Below, piece after piece: positions 1 through 7,416 of a stretch of 24,980 nt of DNA. The DNA is taken from assembly GCA_017853515.1 (NCBI GenBank), contig JAFMJK010000009.1, forward strand, positions 1-24,980, in the 5' to 3' direction. Position 1 is the stretch's first letter. The number at the start of each line of letters is the position of its first letter. This DNA comes from Chthoniobacterales bacterium (GTDB taxonomy: Bacteria > Verrucomicrobiota > Verrucomicrobiia > Chthoniobacterales > JACTMZ01). Made by a program: the position numbers and the translations under genes. The notes below the pieces were generated by a model that did not search any database, was not told the DNA's origin, and saw only the letters and a list, made by a program, of their open reading frames with translations.

Positions 1-1003
1 TCCACACCCCTGCGGAGGTCCGGCTGGAATCCGCATACTCGACGCGCACGTTGAGCTTCAGGTCCTTCAGGATCTGCCACGACGCATACCCGGCCAGAGC
101 CTGCGCCCAGGTGTCGTTGAAGGTCGCGTCATCCCAGGCATGGGCGTTGTAGTCGTAGGCAAAACCGACTGTGACCTCCGGAATCGGGGTCGGGACCGTG
201 ATGCCCGCGTAGTAGTTCATGGAACCCTGCCTGCCCGTCGCTCCCCCCTCCACGATGCCACCCGTCAGGGTGCCGCCCGACAGCCAGCCCCAGGACTCCG
301 GCGCCTTGAGTGTGACGAGCCCCATGTAGGTCAGGATGCCGTCGCCCTTCGGATAGGGTCCCGTCGGCAGCTGTCCCACGCCATAGGTCGGCAGGTACGA
401 CCACGGCTGCTTGGTGTTCATGACGCCGTAGGCGGAATTCGCCGCCCCCCCGGTCAGGGTGATCCAGGACGCCGCCTCGTACGTCGCCAAGGCACCGGTG
501 TGGGAGAATGGCTCGATCCAATTGCCCAGGCTCCGGGAGAAGTTCGGATTCACATACGGCGCGAGATACTCGTAGCCGATGATCGCGTCGAACTGCCCCA
601 CCTTGAAGTCCAGCCCGTTCCCCACCGGAGCCCGGAGCGACACATAGGCCTGCTTCACCGCGAGGTTCGGGGCCAACGCGCCCGGCAGCCAGTCGGCATC
701 CTGCCCGTACCACATCTCCACCTTGTACCCGGAACTCCAGCCGGCGTCGTCCAGGGGCTTCTCCAGACGCAGCTCGAGGAACTCGAGGTTGAACCCATTG
801 TAGTGGCTGGGGGGGGTGTTCAGACCCCGGGTCGCCATCGTGCTTCCCGGACCCGGCTTCCACTGCGCCGAGGTGTCCACCGCCCCCGCAATCGTCGTGC
901 CCGACACCAGTGAGGACACCAGGGACTCCTCCCCGACCACAGTCCCACAGAGGGACAGGGCGACGACACAGGGATTCAGAAGACGGCGGACCGGGGGATT
1001 CAT
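1..1003 (-). CDS. Outer-membrane beta-barrel protein (bbp2/OmpL-like porin), 3' end missing
   Basis: This frame stays open from an ATG at 1003 to the window edge, giving about 334 residues without the C-terminus. It starts MNPPVRRLLNPC and continues through a hydrophobic stretch (VVALSLCGTVVG) that fits a signal peptide. The rest alternates aromatic and polar strands typical of a barrel. The segments FNLEFLELRLEKPLD, YKVEMWYGQDADW and FKVGQFDAIIGYEYLAPYVNPNFSRS resemble the Verrucomicrobia/Planctomycetes bbp2 putative porins, in which GQF...GYE precedes the NPNFSRS turn. Such proteins probably form outer-membrane channels of unknown substrate. It lies 87 bases beyond the decarboxylase stop on the same strand, so co-transcription is possible. 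Other open frames over this stretch give low-complexity proteins and are shadows. The family call rests on recalled motifs, not on a search. Confidence 0.8.
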   Translation of the reverse strand, partial: MNPPVRRLLNPCVVALSLCGTVVGEESLVSSLVSGTTIAGAVDTSAQWKPGPGSTMATRGLNTPPSHYNGFNLEFLELRLEKPLDDAGWSSGYKVEMWYGQDADWLPGALAPNLAVKQAYVSLRAPVGNGLDFKVGQFDAIIGYEYLAPYVNPNFSRSLGNWIEPFSHTGALATYEAASWITLTGGAANSAYGVMNTKQPWSYLPTYGVGQLPTGPYPKGDGILTYMGLVTLKAPESWGWLSGGTLTGGIVEGGATGRQGSMNYYAGITVPTPIPEVTVGFAYDYNAHAWDDATFNDTWAQALAGYASWQILKDLKLNVRVEYADSSRTSAGVW

Positions 1004-1090
1004 GCCCCGATGTGGTAGTCGACACCGGACCTCACTGGGAAGCCCTATCCCCACGGCAACCGATGTCCGCTCCGCCCGCTCCCAGCGATC

Positions 1091-2362
1091 TCAGTGCCAC
1101 CACGCCGCCGCACGATCATAGGTCTCCGCAGACCGGACACACCGGGGACCCCCGCCCTCCTCCCACCAGACCTCCGCCAGGCCGTGCGAGAACCGCGTCT
1201 CCCAGGACAGATGGTACGCCCCCGCATCGAACCACAGGAGGTGGTCCCCAGGCCGGATCGAGACCGGCAGTTCCCGCCGTCCCAGACAGTCGAACGCCAT
1301 GCAGGTCGGACCCTGGACCGCCGTTGGAACCGTCCGACCCCGTCGGGATTCCAAAACAGAGAGGTCGTGTTCCTCCCACACGGACACCATCGCATGGAGG
1401 GTCCGCCCTCCGTCGCAGATCAGAAGCCGACGGCCCAGGCGTTCCTTCACGTCGAGGACCCGGACCACGAGGACGCCGGAGCCGGCTGCCGGATGGCGTC
1501 CATGCTCGAGCCAGACCTCCTCCACCCAGGACATGCGCGACACGAGGCGCCTCACCTCGGCGGCATACCGTTCGACACCCAGTCCGTCATCGAATCGGGC
1601 CCCCTCCAACCCCCGGGGCCCCGCCGGAGCCAGACCACCGCCCACGTCGACATACCGAGGCCTCCATCCCGTGTCCTGGCAGACCCGGACGACGGCATCG
1701 AGCCCTCGGCGGAACGTGGCCACATCGGGGAGGTTGGTCTTCAGGTGGACATGGAGGGATCCGGCATCCAGCCCCTGCCCCGCCAGCCGCGCCAGCGCGA
1801 CGGGGATCTCCTCGGGCTCGAGTCCAAACGGGAACGCCCAGGCCGGGTCCTCGGAATCCACCTCGACCGGAGTCCTCAAGCGCAGCCCCACCCGCCACTG
1901 GTGCTTCCTCGCGATCGGCAGCAGCGCCTCGAGTTCGAGGAGGGAATCAAAGTGGACCCGCAGGCCCCGCCGCGACACCCCGGGGAGCCACCGGTGTTTG
2001 GCCGGGCCGTTGACGAGGATCTCGTCCGGTCCATAACCCGCCCGGAGGGCGCCCCGGAACTCAAACTCACTCACCACCTCGATGCCCCCGCGCGGACGCC
2101 ACCAGCGCCACAGGGCCGGCAGCGGCTGGGTCTTCGCGGAAAGCCAGAATCGGGCGGGCCTCCCATGGTCCAGCCTTGCAAGGCGTTCGATGGCCGCCTC
2201 GTAGGGCGCCGCAGCAAACAGGTAGAAGGGGGATTGGGCTCCCGCCTCCACGGCCCGCTCGACGATGCGACGCCATACCGAAACCTCCGATGCGGAGCGG
2301 GCCCCGGGCCGATCCGATGTCCCACGCTCCGCCCCTGGACGCCTTCGACGCGGCTCAGGCAT
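1091..2362 (-). CDS. Fold-type III PLP-dependent amino-acid decarboxylase (ornithine/diaminopimelate decarboxylase superfamily)
   Basis: A 423-residue protein with the layout of group IV decarboxylases: an alanine-racemase-like PLP barrel followed by a beta domain. The Schiff-base lysine is K77 in WLSAKTQP. The barrel strand that normally reads HxGS is HVHLKTN here. The glycine-rich phosphate loop is VDVGGGL. The catalytic cysteine of the partner subunit is C354 in GPTCMAFDCL, closer to the ornithine/carboxynorspermidine pattern (GPTCD) than to diaminopimelate decarboxylase. The substrate cannot be named; GS to KT in the phosphate/specificity strand is unusual. I chose the ATG at 2362, which overlaps the end of the radical SAM gene by 8 bases and implies translational coupling. 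The first 25 or so residues are Arg/Pro-rich and may not be conserved, so a later start is possible. Confidence 0.85.
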   Translation of the reverse strand: MPEPRRRRPGAERGTSDRPGARSASEVSVWRRIVERAVEAGAQSPFYLFAAAPYEAAIERLARLDHGRPARFWLSAKTQPLPALWRWWRPRGGIEVVSEFEFRGALRAGYGPDEILVNGPAKHRWLPGVSRRGLRVHFDSLLELEALLPIARKHQWRVGLRLRTPVEVDSEDPAWAFPFGLEPEEIPVALARLAGQGLDAGSLHVHLKTNLPDVATFRRGLDAVVRVCQDTGWRPRYVDVGGGLAPAGPRGLEGARFDDGLGVERYAAEVRRLVSRMSWVEEVWLEHGRHPAAGSGVLVVRVLDVKERLGRRLLICDGGRTLHAMVSVWEEHDLSVLESRRGRTVPTAVQGPTCMAFDCLGRRELPVSIRPGDHLLWFDAGAYHLSWETRFSHGLAEVWWEEGGGPRCVRSAETYDRAAAWWH

Positions 2363-3227
2363 AGACCGAGACTGCAAGATTCGTCCGTGCCCGGATCGTG
2401 GCCGCCACCGCCTCGAGTTCTTCCGGACTCAACCGGGTCGCGGCCGCCTCCGGGGTCGGACGGGCGATCGTGTAGGCGTGGACCTCACGGATCACCCCCC
2501 CGGCAGCCACGATGTCCCGGAGACGCCCACAGTAGGCCTCCAGTTCCGCTGGCGACATGGGCTCACCCTGCCATTTCAGAAACAGGCTCTGGATGATGAT
2601 CGGCCACTCCTTCGCGGTCCGCGTGATGTTGGCCAGGATCCGATCCAGCCGGACCAGCGACCGGTTGATCGTGCGATAGTACTCCTCCGTCCCGGCATCC
2701 AGCTTGCACCAGAACTCGAAACGGTGGGCTGCCATCAGGGCCAGGCCCTTCCGGACGTCCGGCTTGTCGAGGCCTGCCGAGTCGGTGATCAGGACCAGCT
2801 TGGACTGGTCGAGACCGAACTCCTGGCGGACGTCGATCGCCACCTGGACGCACTCGGAGAAGTTCGGGATGAGGGTGGGTTCGCCATCACCACTGAAGGC
2901 GATGTCGCGCACGACCCGGGTGAGCTCGGGCACCTCGCAGAACTTCGGCTGCTGGGCCAGGCCCCCCTCCTGGGCGAACCGGATCAACCACCGCAGCTCG
3001 TCCTTCAGCTGGGCCACGTCCACCCGATCCGCGCGCCCCGGAGTCTTGCGGTCCACTTCGCAGTAGACGCAGTCGAAGTTGCAGCGTTTGTCCGGGTTGA
3101 GGTTGATGCCGATCGACAGCCCCTGGGATCTCCGCGAGATCACGGGGTAGACGAAGATCAGGTCGCGGAACACCCGGGAGTGGTCCTGGACGACCGCCCA
3201 CGAGCTCTGGATGGAAGGCGAAGACAT
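2355..3227 (-). CDS. Radical SAM protein, TYW1-like COG0731 group
   Basis: A 290-residue radical SAM enzyme. The 4Fe-4S cluster cysteines are C49, C53 and C56 (CNFDCVYC, the CX3CX2C pattern), and the SAM-contacting glycine motif follows as FSGDGEPTL near residues 111-119. The SGDGEPTL form and the compact single-domain length match the COG0731 group, related to the radical SAM domain of wyosine synthase TYW1. In bacteria these proteins have no established reaction, and wyosine in tRNA is an archaeal/eukaryotic modification, so I do not transfer that function. The stop overlaps the start of the PLP decarboxylase, so the two are probably made together. Start at 3227 (MSSPSIQSSW) follows a 104-base gap after cysN. 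Confidence 0.85.
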   Translation of the reverse strand: MSSPSIQSSWAVVQDHSRVFRDLIFVYPVISRRSQGLSIGINLNPDKRCNFDCVYCEVDRKTPGRADRVDVAQLKDELRWLIRFAQEGGLAQQPKFCEVPELTRVVRDIAFSGDGEPTLIPNFSECVQVAIDVRQEFGLDQSKLVLITDSAGLDKPDVRKGLALMAAHRFEFWCKLDAGTEEYYRTINRSLVRLDRILANITRTAKEWPIIIQSLFLKWQGEPMSPAELEAYCGRLRDIVAAGGVIREVHAYTIARPTPEAAATRLSPEELEAVAATIRARTNLAVSVYA

Positions 3228-3292
3228 GGGAGCAGCGAGCTGGGAATCGCAGACCGGGAGGGAGGTTTTTCCCGACCGCCGATTGCGTTGGA

Positions 3293-3327
3293 CTCTCAGC
3301 TCTCAGCCCTCGGCTCTCAACTCTCTT
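3293..3327. repeat. Degenerate 7-bp tandem repeat between cysN and the radical SAM gene
   Basis: Five consecutive 7-mers: CTCTCAG, CTCTCAG, CCCTCGG, CTCTCAA, CTCTCTT. They occupy a third of the 104-base gap (3228-3331) between the cysN stop and the radical SAM start. I see no convincing promoter or hairpin with a T-run in the rest of this gap. Similar CTCTCAG-type strings recur between genes in some Verrucomicrobia, from memory only. The role is unknown. Confidence 0.7.
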
Positions 3328-3331
3328 CCCA

Positions 3332-4627
3332 TCAGATCGCGAAGTCCGTGTACTCGACCCGGACCGGCTCCTGGGGGGCCTCGAGCATGCAGGCGCCGAC
3401 CGTGGCGTTGGTGCCCGGCTCGATGAGGATGCACGCACCCGTGAGGCGGTTCGTGGAGTAGCCGTCGAAGACCAGCGGCTTGGCCGTGCGGAGGCGGATC
3501 CGGCCGATGTCGTTCATCGCCAGCTCGGTCGGTTCCGGTTCCGACTCGAACGTGTGGATGTTGATCCGGCTGTCGATCGAGGAGACCACCGCCTGGACCA
3601 TCTGGGTGGTGTGCTTGAGGAAATACTTCCGACCGGCCTGCAGGGCCTTGGGGTGCATCCAGCAGACCCGGGCCTGGAGCTCGGTGCCCGCACCCGGAAG
3701 GGCATCGAGGCCGACGACCATGTCGCCCCGGCTCACATCGACATCATGTTCCAGGACCAGGGTGACCGACTGCGGACAGAAGGCCTCCTGGAGCGGGCCG
3801 TCATAGGTCCAGATCTCCTTCACCCGGCTGCGTTGTCCGGAGGGGAGGATCAGGACCTGTTGCCCGACCCGGACAATGCCACCGGCGATCTGGCCGCTGA
3901 GGCCCCGGAAGTCGTGGAGCTTTGGATCCCGGGGATTGTTGGGACGGTTGACCCACTGCACCGGGAAGCGGAATCCGTGAAGGTTCCAGTCGCTGGCGAT
4001 GTGGACGGTCTCCAGGTGCCCCAGCAGGGACGGTCCGACGTACCAGGGGGTCTGGGCTGAGGCGTCGACCACGTTGTCGCCATTGAGGGCCGACAGCGGG
4101 ATGAACTTCACGTCCCGGATGTCGAGACGCGGCAGGAAGCTCTCGAAGGCGGAACGGATCTCGAGGAACCGGGCCTCGGACCAGTCGACGAGGTCCATCT
4201 TGTTGATGGCGATCACGAGGTGTGGGATGCGCAGCAGCGAGGCGATGTAGGTGTGGCGCCGGGACTGCTCGATGACGCCCTGCCGGGCATCGACCAGGAC
4301 GACGGACAGGTTCGCGGTCGAGGCCCCGGTCACCATGTTCCGGGTGTACTGCACATGTCCCGGGGTGTCGGCGACGATGAACTTGCGGCGCGGCGTCGCG
4401 AAGTAGCGGTAGGCGACATCGATGGTGATGCCCTGCTCGCGCTCGGCGCGCAATCCGTCGGTCAACAGCGCCAGATTGACCACCGCGTCGCCGCGGCGGC
4501 GGGAACTTTCCTCCACCGCGCTGAGCTGGTCCTCGAAAATGCTCTTCGAGTCGTAAAGAAGGCGCCCGATGAGGGTGGACTTGCCGTCGTCGACCGACCC
4601 GGCGGTGGCGAATCGCAGGAGGTCCAT
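3332..4627 (-). CDS. cysN: Sulfate adenylyltransferase large (GTPase) subunit CysN
   Basis: CysN hydrolyses GTP to drive formation of APS from ATP and sulfate by its partner CysD. The 431-residue protein shows the translation-factor GTPase motifs: P-loop GSVDDGKS at residues 10-17, DTPGH at 87-91, NKMD at 142-145 and a SALNGDNV segment, followed by elongation-factor-like beta-barrel domains. There is no C-terminal APS kinase domain, consistent with a separate cysC. The start is the ATG at 4627, one base after the cysD stop; an upstream extension of this frame would run into cysD and is rejected. Arginine codon choice changes abruptly near residues 82-96: by hand count nine CGC and one CGA before, then 15 CGG, 7 CGC and 3 CGT after. 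See findings for the possible junction. Confidence 0.95.
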   Translation of the reverse strand: MDLLRFATAGSVDDGKSTLIGRLLYDSKSIFEDQLSAVEESSRRRGDAVVNLALLTDGLRAEREQGITIDVAYRYFATPRRKFIVADTPGHVQYTRNMVTGASTANLSVVLVDARQGVIEQSRRHTYIASLLRIPHLVIAINKMDLVDWSEARFLEIRSAFESFLPRLDIRDVKFIPLSALNGDNVVDASAQTPWYVGPSLLGHLETVHIASDWNLHGFRFPVQWVNRPNNPRDPKLHDFRGLSGQIAGGIVRVGQQVLILPSGQRSRVKEIWTYDGPLQEAFCPQSVTLVLEHDVDVSRGDMVVGLDALPGAGTELQARVCWMHPKALQAGRKYFLKHTTQMVQAVVSSIDSRINIHTFESEPEPTELAMNDIGRIRLRTAKPLVFDGYSTNRLTGACILIEPGTNATVGACMLEAPQEPVRVEYTDFAI

Positions 4628-4628
4628 T

Positions 4629-5534
4629 TTAGAAATAGCCCTCCTTCTTGCGGTCTTCCATGGCTGTCTCGGAACGTTTGTCGTCCGCGCGCGTGCCACG
4701 CTCGGTCTGGCGGGCCGCAGCCACCTCGGCGATGACCTCGTCGAGCGTCGCGGCTTTCGACTCGACCGCGCCCGTGCAGGTCACGTCGCCGATGGTGCGG
4801 AAGCGAACGACTTTGCGCTCGGGCTTCTCGGTGTCGAGCATGGTGATGTGCTCGGAGACGGCGAGGAGCGCCCCGTTGCGCTCGAACACGTCGCGCTCGT
4901 GGGAAAAGTAGAGCGAAGGCAGTTCAATTTCCTCGCGCTGCAGATACATCCAGATGTCCATCTCCGTGAAGTTGGAGAGCGGGAAGACGCGGAAGTGTTC
5001 GCCGGGATGGTGGCGTCCGTTGAAAAGATTCCAAAGCTCGGGCCGCTGGTTTTTCGGATCCCATTGTCCGAAATCGTCGCGATGGGAGAAGAAGCGTTCC
5101 TTGGCGCGGGCTTTTTCCTCGTCACGACGTCCGCCGCCGAGGCACGCGGTGAATTTGTGCTCCTCGATCGTGTCGAGAAGGGTGACCGACTGCAATGCGT
5201 TGCGCGAAGCATAGGGGCCCTTCTCTTCCTTCACGCGGCCCTTGTCGATCGAGTCCTGCACATGGCCGACGACGAGGCGCGCGCCGAGTTTTTCGGTGAA
5301 GGAGTCGCGGTAAGCGATGGTTTCTTCGAAGTTATGGCCCGTGTCGACGTGGAGGAGCGGGAACGGAATCTTGGCCGGCCAGAAGGCCTTGGCCGCGAGA
5401 TGGGCCATGACGATCGAATCCTTGCCGCCGGAAAAGAGGAGCGCGGCGTTTTGGAACTGCGCGGCAGTTTCGCGCAGGACAAAAATCGCTTCGGCCTCGA
5501 TCTGGTCGAGATGGTCTAACTGGTAGTGCGGCAT
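4629..5534 (-). CDS. cysD: Sulfate adenylyltransferase small subunit CysD
   Basis: CysD is the catalytic PP-loop subunit that adenylates sulfate to APS. The 301-residue product matches the family length (about 300). The ATP-pyrophosphatase loop is SGGKDS at residues 35-40, followed by LLHVDTGHNFEETI, and the PAPS-reductase-like fold continues through FPLSNFTEMDIWMYLQREEIELPSLYF. The start at 5534 (MPHYQLDHLDQ) is the conventional one; the longer open frame upstream has no family resemblance. It sits 35 bases after cysC and one base before cysN, so the order of transcription is cysC, cysD, cysN. Confidence 0.96.
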   Translation of the reverse strand: MPHYQLDHLDQIEAEAIFVLRETAAQFQNAALLFSGGKDSIVMAHLAAKAFWPAKIPFPLLHVDTGHNFEETIAYRDSFTEKLGARLVVGHVQDSIDKGRVKEEKGPYASRNALQSVTLLDTIEEHKFTACLGGGRRDEEKARAKERFFSHRDDFGQWDPKNQRPELWNLFNGRHHPGEHFRVFPLSNFTEMDIWMYLQREEIELPSLYFSHERDVFERNGALLAVSEHITMLDTEKPERKVVRFRTIGDVTCTGAVESKAATLDEVIAEVAAARQTERGTRADDKRSETAMEDRKKEGYF

Positions 5535-5569
5535 GGGACGCGGCTTCCGAGCCCGGTTCTTCCGGTAGA

Positions 5570-6172
5570 TTACTCCCCCCGGCGGCCGTCCGCGACGGAC
5601 CGCCAATACCCGAGCAAATCGGCCGCACACTGATCGACGGAACGTGCCTCCGTGTCAAGCACAAGCGCCGCATTTTCAGGTTCCTCGAACCCGCTGTCCT
5701 TGCCGGTGAACTGACCGATTTTGCCCTCCTTGGCCTTGGCGTAGAGTCCCTTGGGGTCGCGCTCCGCGCAGGTGTCGAATCCGGCCTTCACGTAGATCTC
5801 GTGAAAATCCGGACCGATGATCTCCCGGGCCGCCGCGCGATGACGGCGCAGCGGCGTGATGACCGAGACAAAGACGATGATCCCCTGCCCCGCGAGAAGC
5901 TTGGCCGTCTCGGCCACGCGCCGGACATTTTCCGTGCGGTCGTCGTCGGTGAAACCAAGATTGCTGTTGAGTCCCGTGCGCAGGTTGTCGCCGTCCAAGA
6001 TGACCGTCATGCGTCCGTCACCGTGCAGCACACGCTCCACTTCGTTGGCGATCGTCGATTTGCCCGAGCCGGAGAGACCGTAAAGCCAAAGGACGACGCC
6101 CTTCTGTCGGAGAAGTTCCTCTTTGGCCGCGCGATCGAGGAAGCGGCGGGTCTCGGGATGGATATTGGTCAT
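5570..6172 (-). CDS. cysC: Adenylylsulfate (APS) kinase
   Basis: CysC phosphorylates APS on the 3' hydroxyl to give PAPS in the cytoplasm. The 200-residue stand-alone kinase carries the P-loop GLSGSGKS at residues 32-39, DGDNLRTGLN from residue 60, the VSVITPLRRHR segment that corresponds to the family's FISPFRxxR, then DPKGLYAKAKEG and FTGKDSGFEEP, all expected in APS kinases. Its ATG overlaps the stop of the upstream ORF6N gene in an ATGA, suggesting coupled translation. With cysD and cysN it completes sulfate activation. No PAPS reductase, sulfite reductase or sulfotransferase gene is visible here. Confidence 0.96.
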   Translation of the reverse strand: MTNIHPETRRFLDRAAKEELLRQKGVVLWLYGLSGSGKSTIANEVERVLHGDGRMTVILDGDNLRTGLNSNLGFTDDDRTENVRRVAETAKLLAGQGIIVFVSVITPLRRHRAAAREIIGPDFHEIYVKAGFDTCAERDPKGLYAKAKEGKIGQFTGKDSGFEEPENAALVLDTEARSVDQCAADLLGYWRSVADGRRGE

Positions 6173-6753
6173 GCGCGGCGGCGTTTGACGCGATAGGTTG
6201 CGGTCCGCTCGCGGACATGGAAACCCAATTCGCGCTTCGGTGCGTCGGGTGGCTGCAAAAGCGGCAAGAGCTTTCGGTAAGGATCGCGCAACCCGCGATC
6301 GTGGAGGAGAAGCGTTTTGTCGACCTCGGCAAGGCGGCGCAGGATCGCTTCGTTGCCGGCGAGCAATTCGCGCTGCCGAACAAAAGCACGGACGATAAAA
6401 ACGCTCATTTTAGCCGCCGCCGCGCTGCGCAGGACGTTGGCCGCCATGAGAGCCCCGTGCTCGGTGAAAGCATAGGGCCGGGCACGCTTGTCACGGTGTT
6501 TTGCGGAGTTGGAACCGGTCGCAATTTGCGACCGGTTGCCTTTATCTACCTGACTACCAATAGTTTCAGGTTCATTGAGGCGGAGCGATCGCCACTCCTC
6601 CGCAGTCAGAACGAAGGCAAAGTCCGCGGGGAAGCGATCCTTGTTCCTTTTGACCTGTTCATTGAGCCGCTTGGTCGGCACGCCGTAAATCGCCGCCAGA
6701 TCAGCGTCAGGAATGACCGCGACATCACGAATGTGACGGATGGGAATTTTCAT
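6169..6753 (-). CDS. ORF6N-domain protein (phage antirepressor-like)
   Basis: A 194-residue protein starting MKIPIRHIRDVAVI. The N-terminal half, VIPDADLAAIYGVPTKRLNEQVKRN...RFPADFAFVLTAEEW, is an ORF6N domain, a DNA-binding module related to KilA-N and common in phage antirepressors and scattered bacterial genes. It continues with PYAFTEHGALMAANVLRS and MSVFIVRAFVRQRE, the usual second half, and a basic C-terminus. The cellular role of chromosomal copies is not established. It sits 22 bases beyond the 3' end of tRNA-Lys and overlaps the cysC start by 4 bases, so it is in effect the first gene of the cys operon. The linker before PYAFTEHG is encoded by a perfect palindrome (6513-6537) and is longer than I recall for the family. 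The longer frame upstream of 6753 runs into the tRNA and is rejected. Confidence 0.88.
   Translation of the reverse strand: MKIPIRHIRDVAVIPDADLAAIYGVPTKRLNEQVKRNKDRFPADFAFVLTAEEWRSLRLNEPETIGSQVDKGNRSQIATGSNSAKHRDKRARPYAFTEHGALMAANVLRSAAAAKMSVFIVRAFVRQRELLAGNEAILRRLAEVDKTLLLHDRGLRDPYRKLLPLLQPPDAPKRELGFHVRERTATYRVKRRRA
6513..6537. repeat. 25-bp perfect palindrome inside the ORF6N gene
   Basis: AACCGGTCGCAA (6513-6524) is followed by a single T and then its exact reverse complement TTGCGACCGGTT (6526-6537). It encodes the linker residues NRSQIATGS of the ORF6N protein. There is no T-run after it on either strand, so it is not an ordinary terminator. It could be a protein-binding site or a cruciform-forming scar. 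Confidence 0.85.
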
Positions 6754-6775
6754 CGGGCTGGCCACTGGCACCGCA

Positions 6776-6847
<72 letters not shown>

Positions 6848-6896
6848 GTTGCTCGTGCGGGCCATGCAAAGTGCAACCGGCCCCGCTCGGGCTCAA

Positions 6897-6927
6897 GGAA
6901 AAACCTTCACCAAGCAGGTGTTTTTCC
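6897..6927. other. Hairpin in the tRNA-Lys/rhodanese divergent spacer
   Basis: GGAAAAA (6897-6903) pairs with TTTTTCC (6921-6927), and inside it CACC (6908-6911) pairs with GGTG (6917-6920) around AAGCA, leaving a four-base bulge. It lies in the 125-base spacer between the divergent tRNA-Lys and rhodanese genes. It resembles a weak terminator but no gene ends here, so it may be a regulatory or structural element. A CATAAT at 6955-6960 could be a -10 box for the rhodanese gene, without a clear -35. Confidence 0.35.
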
Positions 6928-6972
6928 CTCATCGCGGAAGCGGGACAGAGGGCGCATAATCCCGCCAAGCCG

Positions 6973-7416
6973 ATGGTTCCGTTGATCGCCAGAATTCTAT
7001 TTTTCCCGCTGGCCTCGCTGGCCCTGGGTGCCGCTTACCAGGCAGTGCATCCGGAAGGACTGTGGACCCTCCGCGCCGGGCAAAAAGCGCATGATGACGG
7101 CTTTGAGCGCGTCGCTTGGACGGAAGTGCAGCCCAAAATTTCGTCCGGCGAATGGTTGCTGGTCGACGCGCGTGACGAGGACCAATTCGCCGCGGAGCAC
7201 ATTCCGGGCGCGGTATCGCTCCCGGCCGCCTCCTACGAGGAGATGCTGCTTTTCTTTGCCGAGGAGCACGGGCGCGAAAAACCGGTCGTCATCTATTGCG
7301 GCACGGAGGACTGCGAGATGAGCGCGGAGCTGGCCTTGAGGCTGCGCGACGAAGCGGGATTGAGCAGGATCCGCATTCTCGAGGGCGGGATTCTCGCGTG
7401 GAGGCGCACACGATGA
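6973..7416 (+). CDS. Membrane-anchored rhodanese-domain protein
   Basis: A 147-residue protein. Residues 1-23 (MVPLIARILFFPLASLALGA) form one N-terminal hydrophobic segment, so the rest is probably exported or anchored on the outer face of the inner membrane. A single rhodanese domain follows: WLLVDARDEDQFAAEHIPGAVSLP is the classic opening, and the active-site loop begins at C109 (YCGTEDCEMS), a persulfide-carrying cysteine in this family. It may transfer sulfane sulfur or act in thiol redox; the acceptor is unknown. The start at 6973 was preferred because the upstream extension of the frame overlaps the tRNA. The stop overlaps the start of the MauE-like gene in an ATGA, so the two are likely translated together. 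Confidence 0.88.
   Translation: MVPLIARILFFPLASLALGAAYQAVHPEGLWTLRAGQKAHDDGFERVAWTEVQPKISSGEWLLVDARDEDQFAAEHIPGAVSLPAASYEEMLLFFAEEHGREKPVVIYCGTEDCEMSAELALRLRDEAGLSRIRILEGGILAWRRTR

Noticed and set aside
129..1025. A 298-residue minus-strand open frame and a 257-residue plus-strand frame at the window start
   Set aside because: Neither resembles a protein family. A third frame from 1003 encodes an outer-membrane barrel with a signal peptide, open to the window edge.
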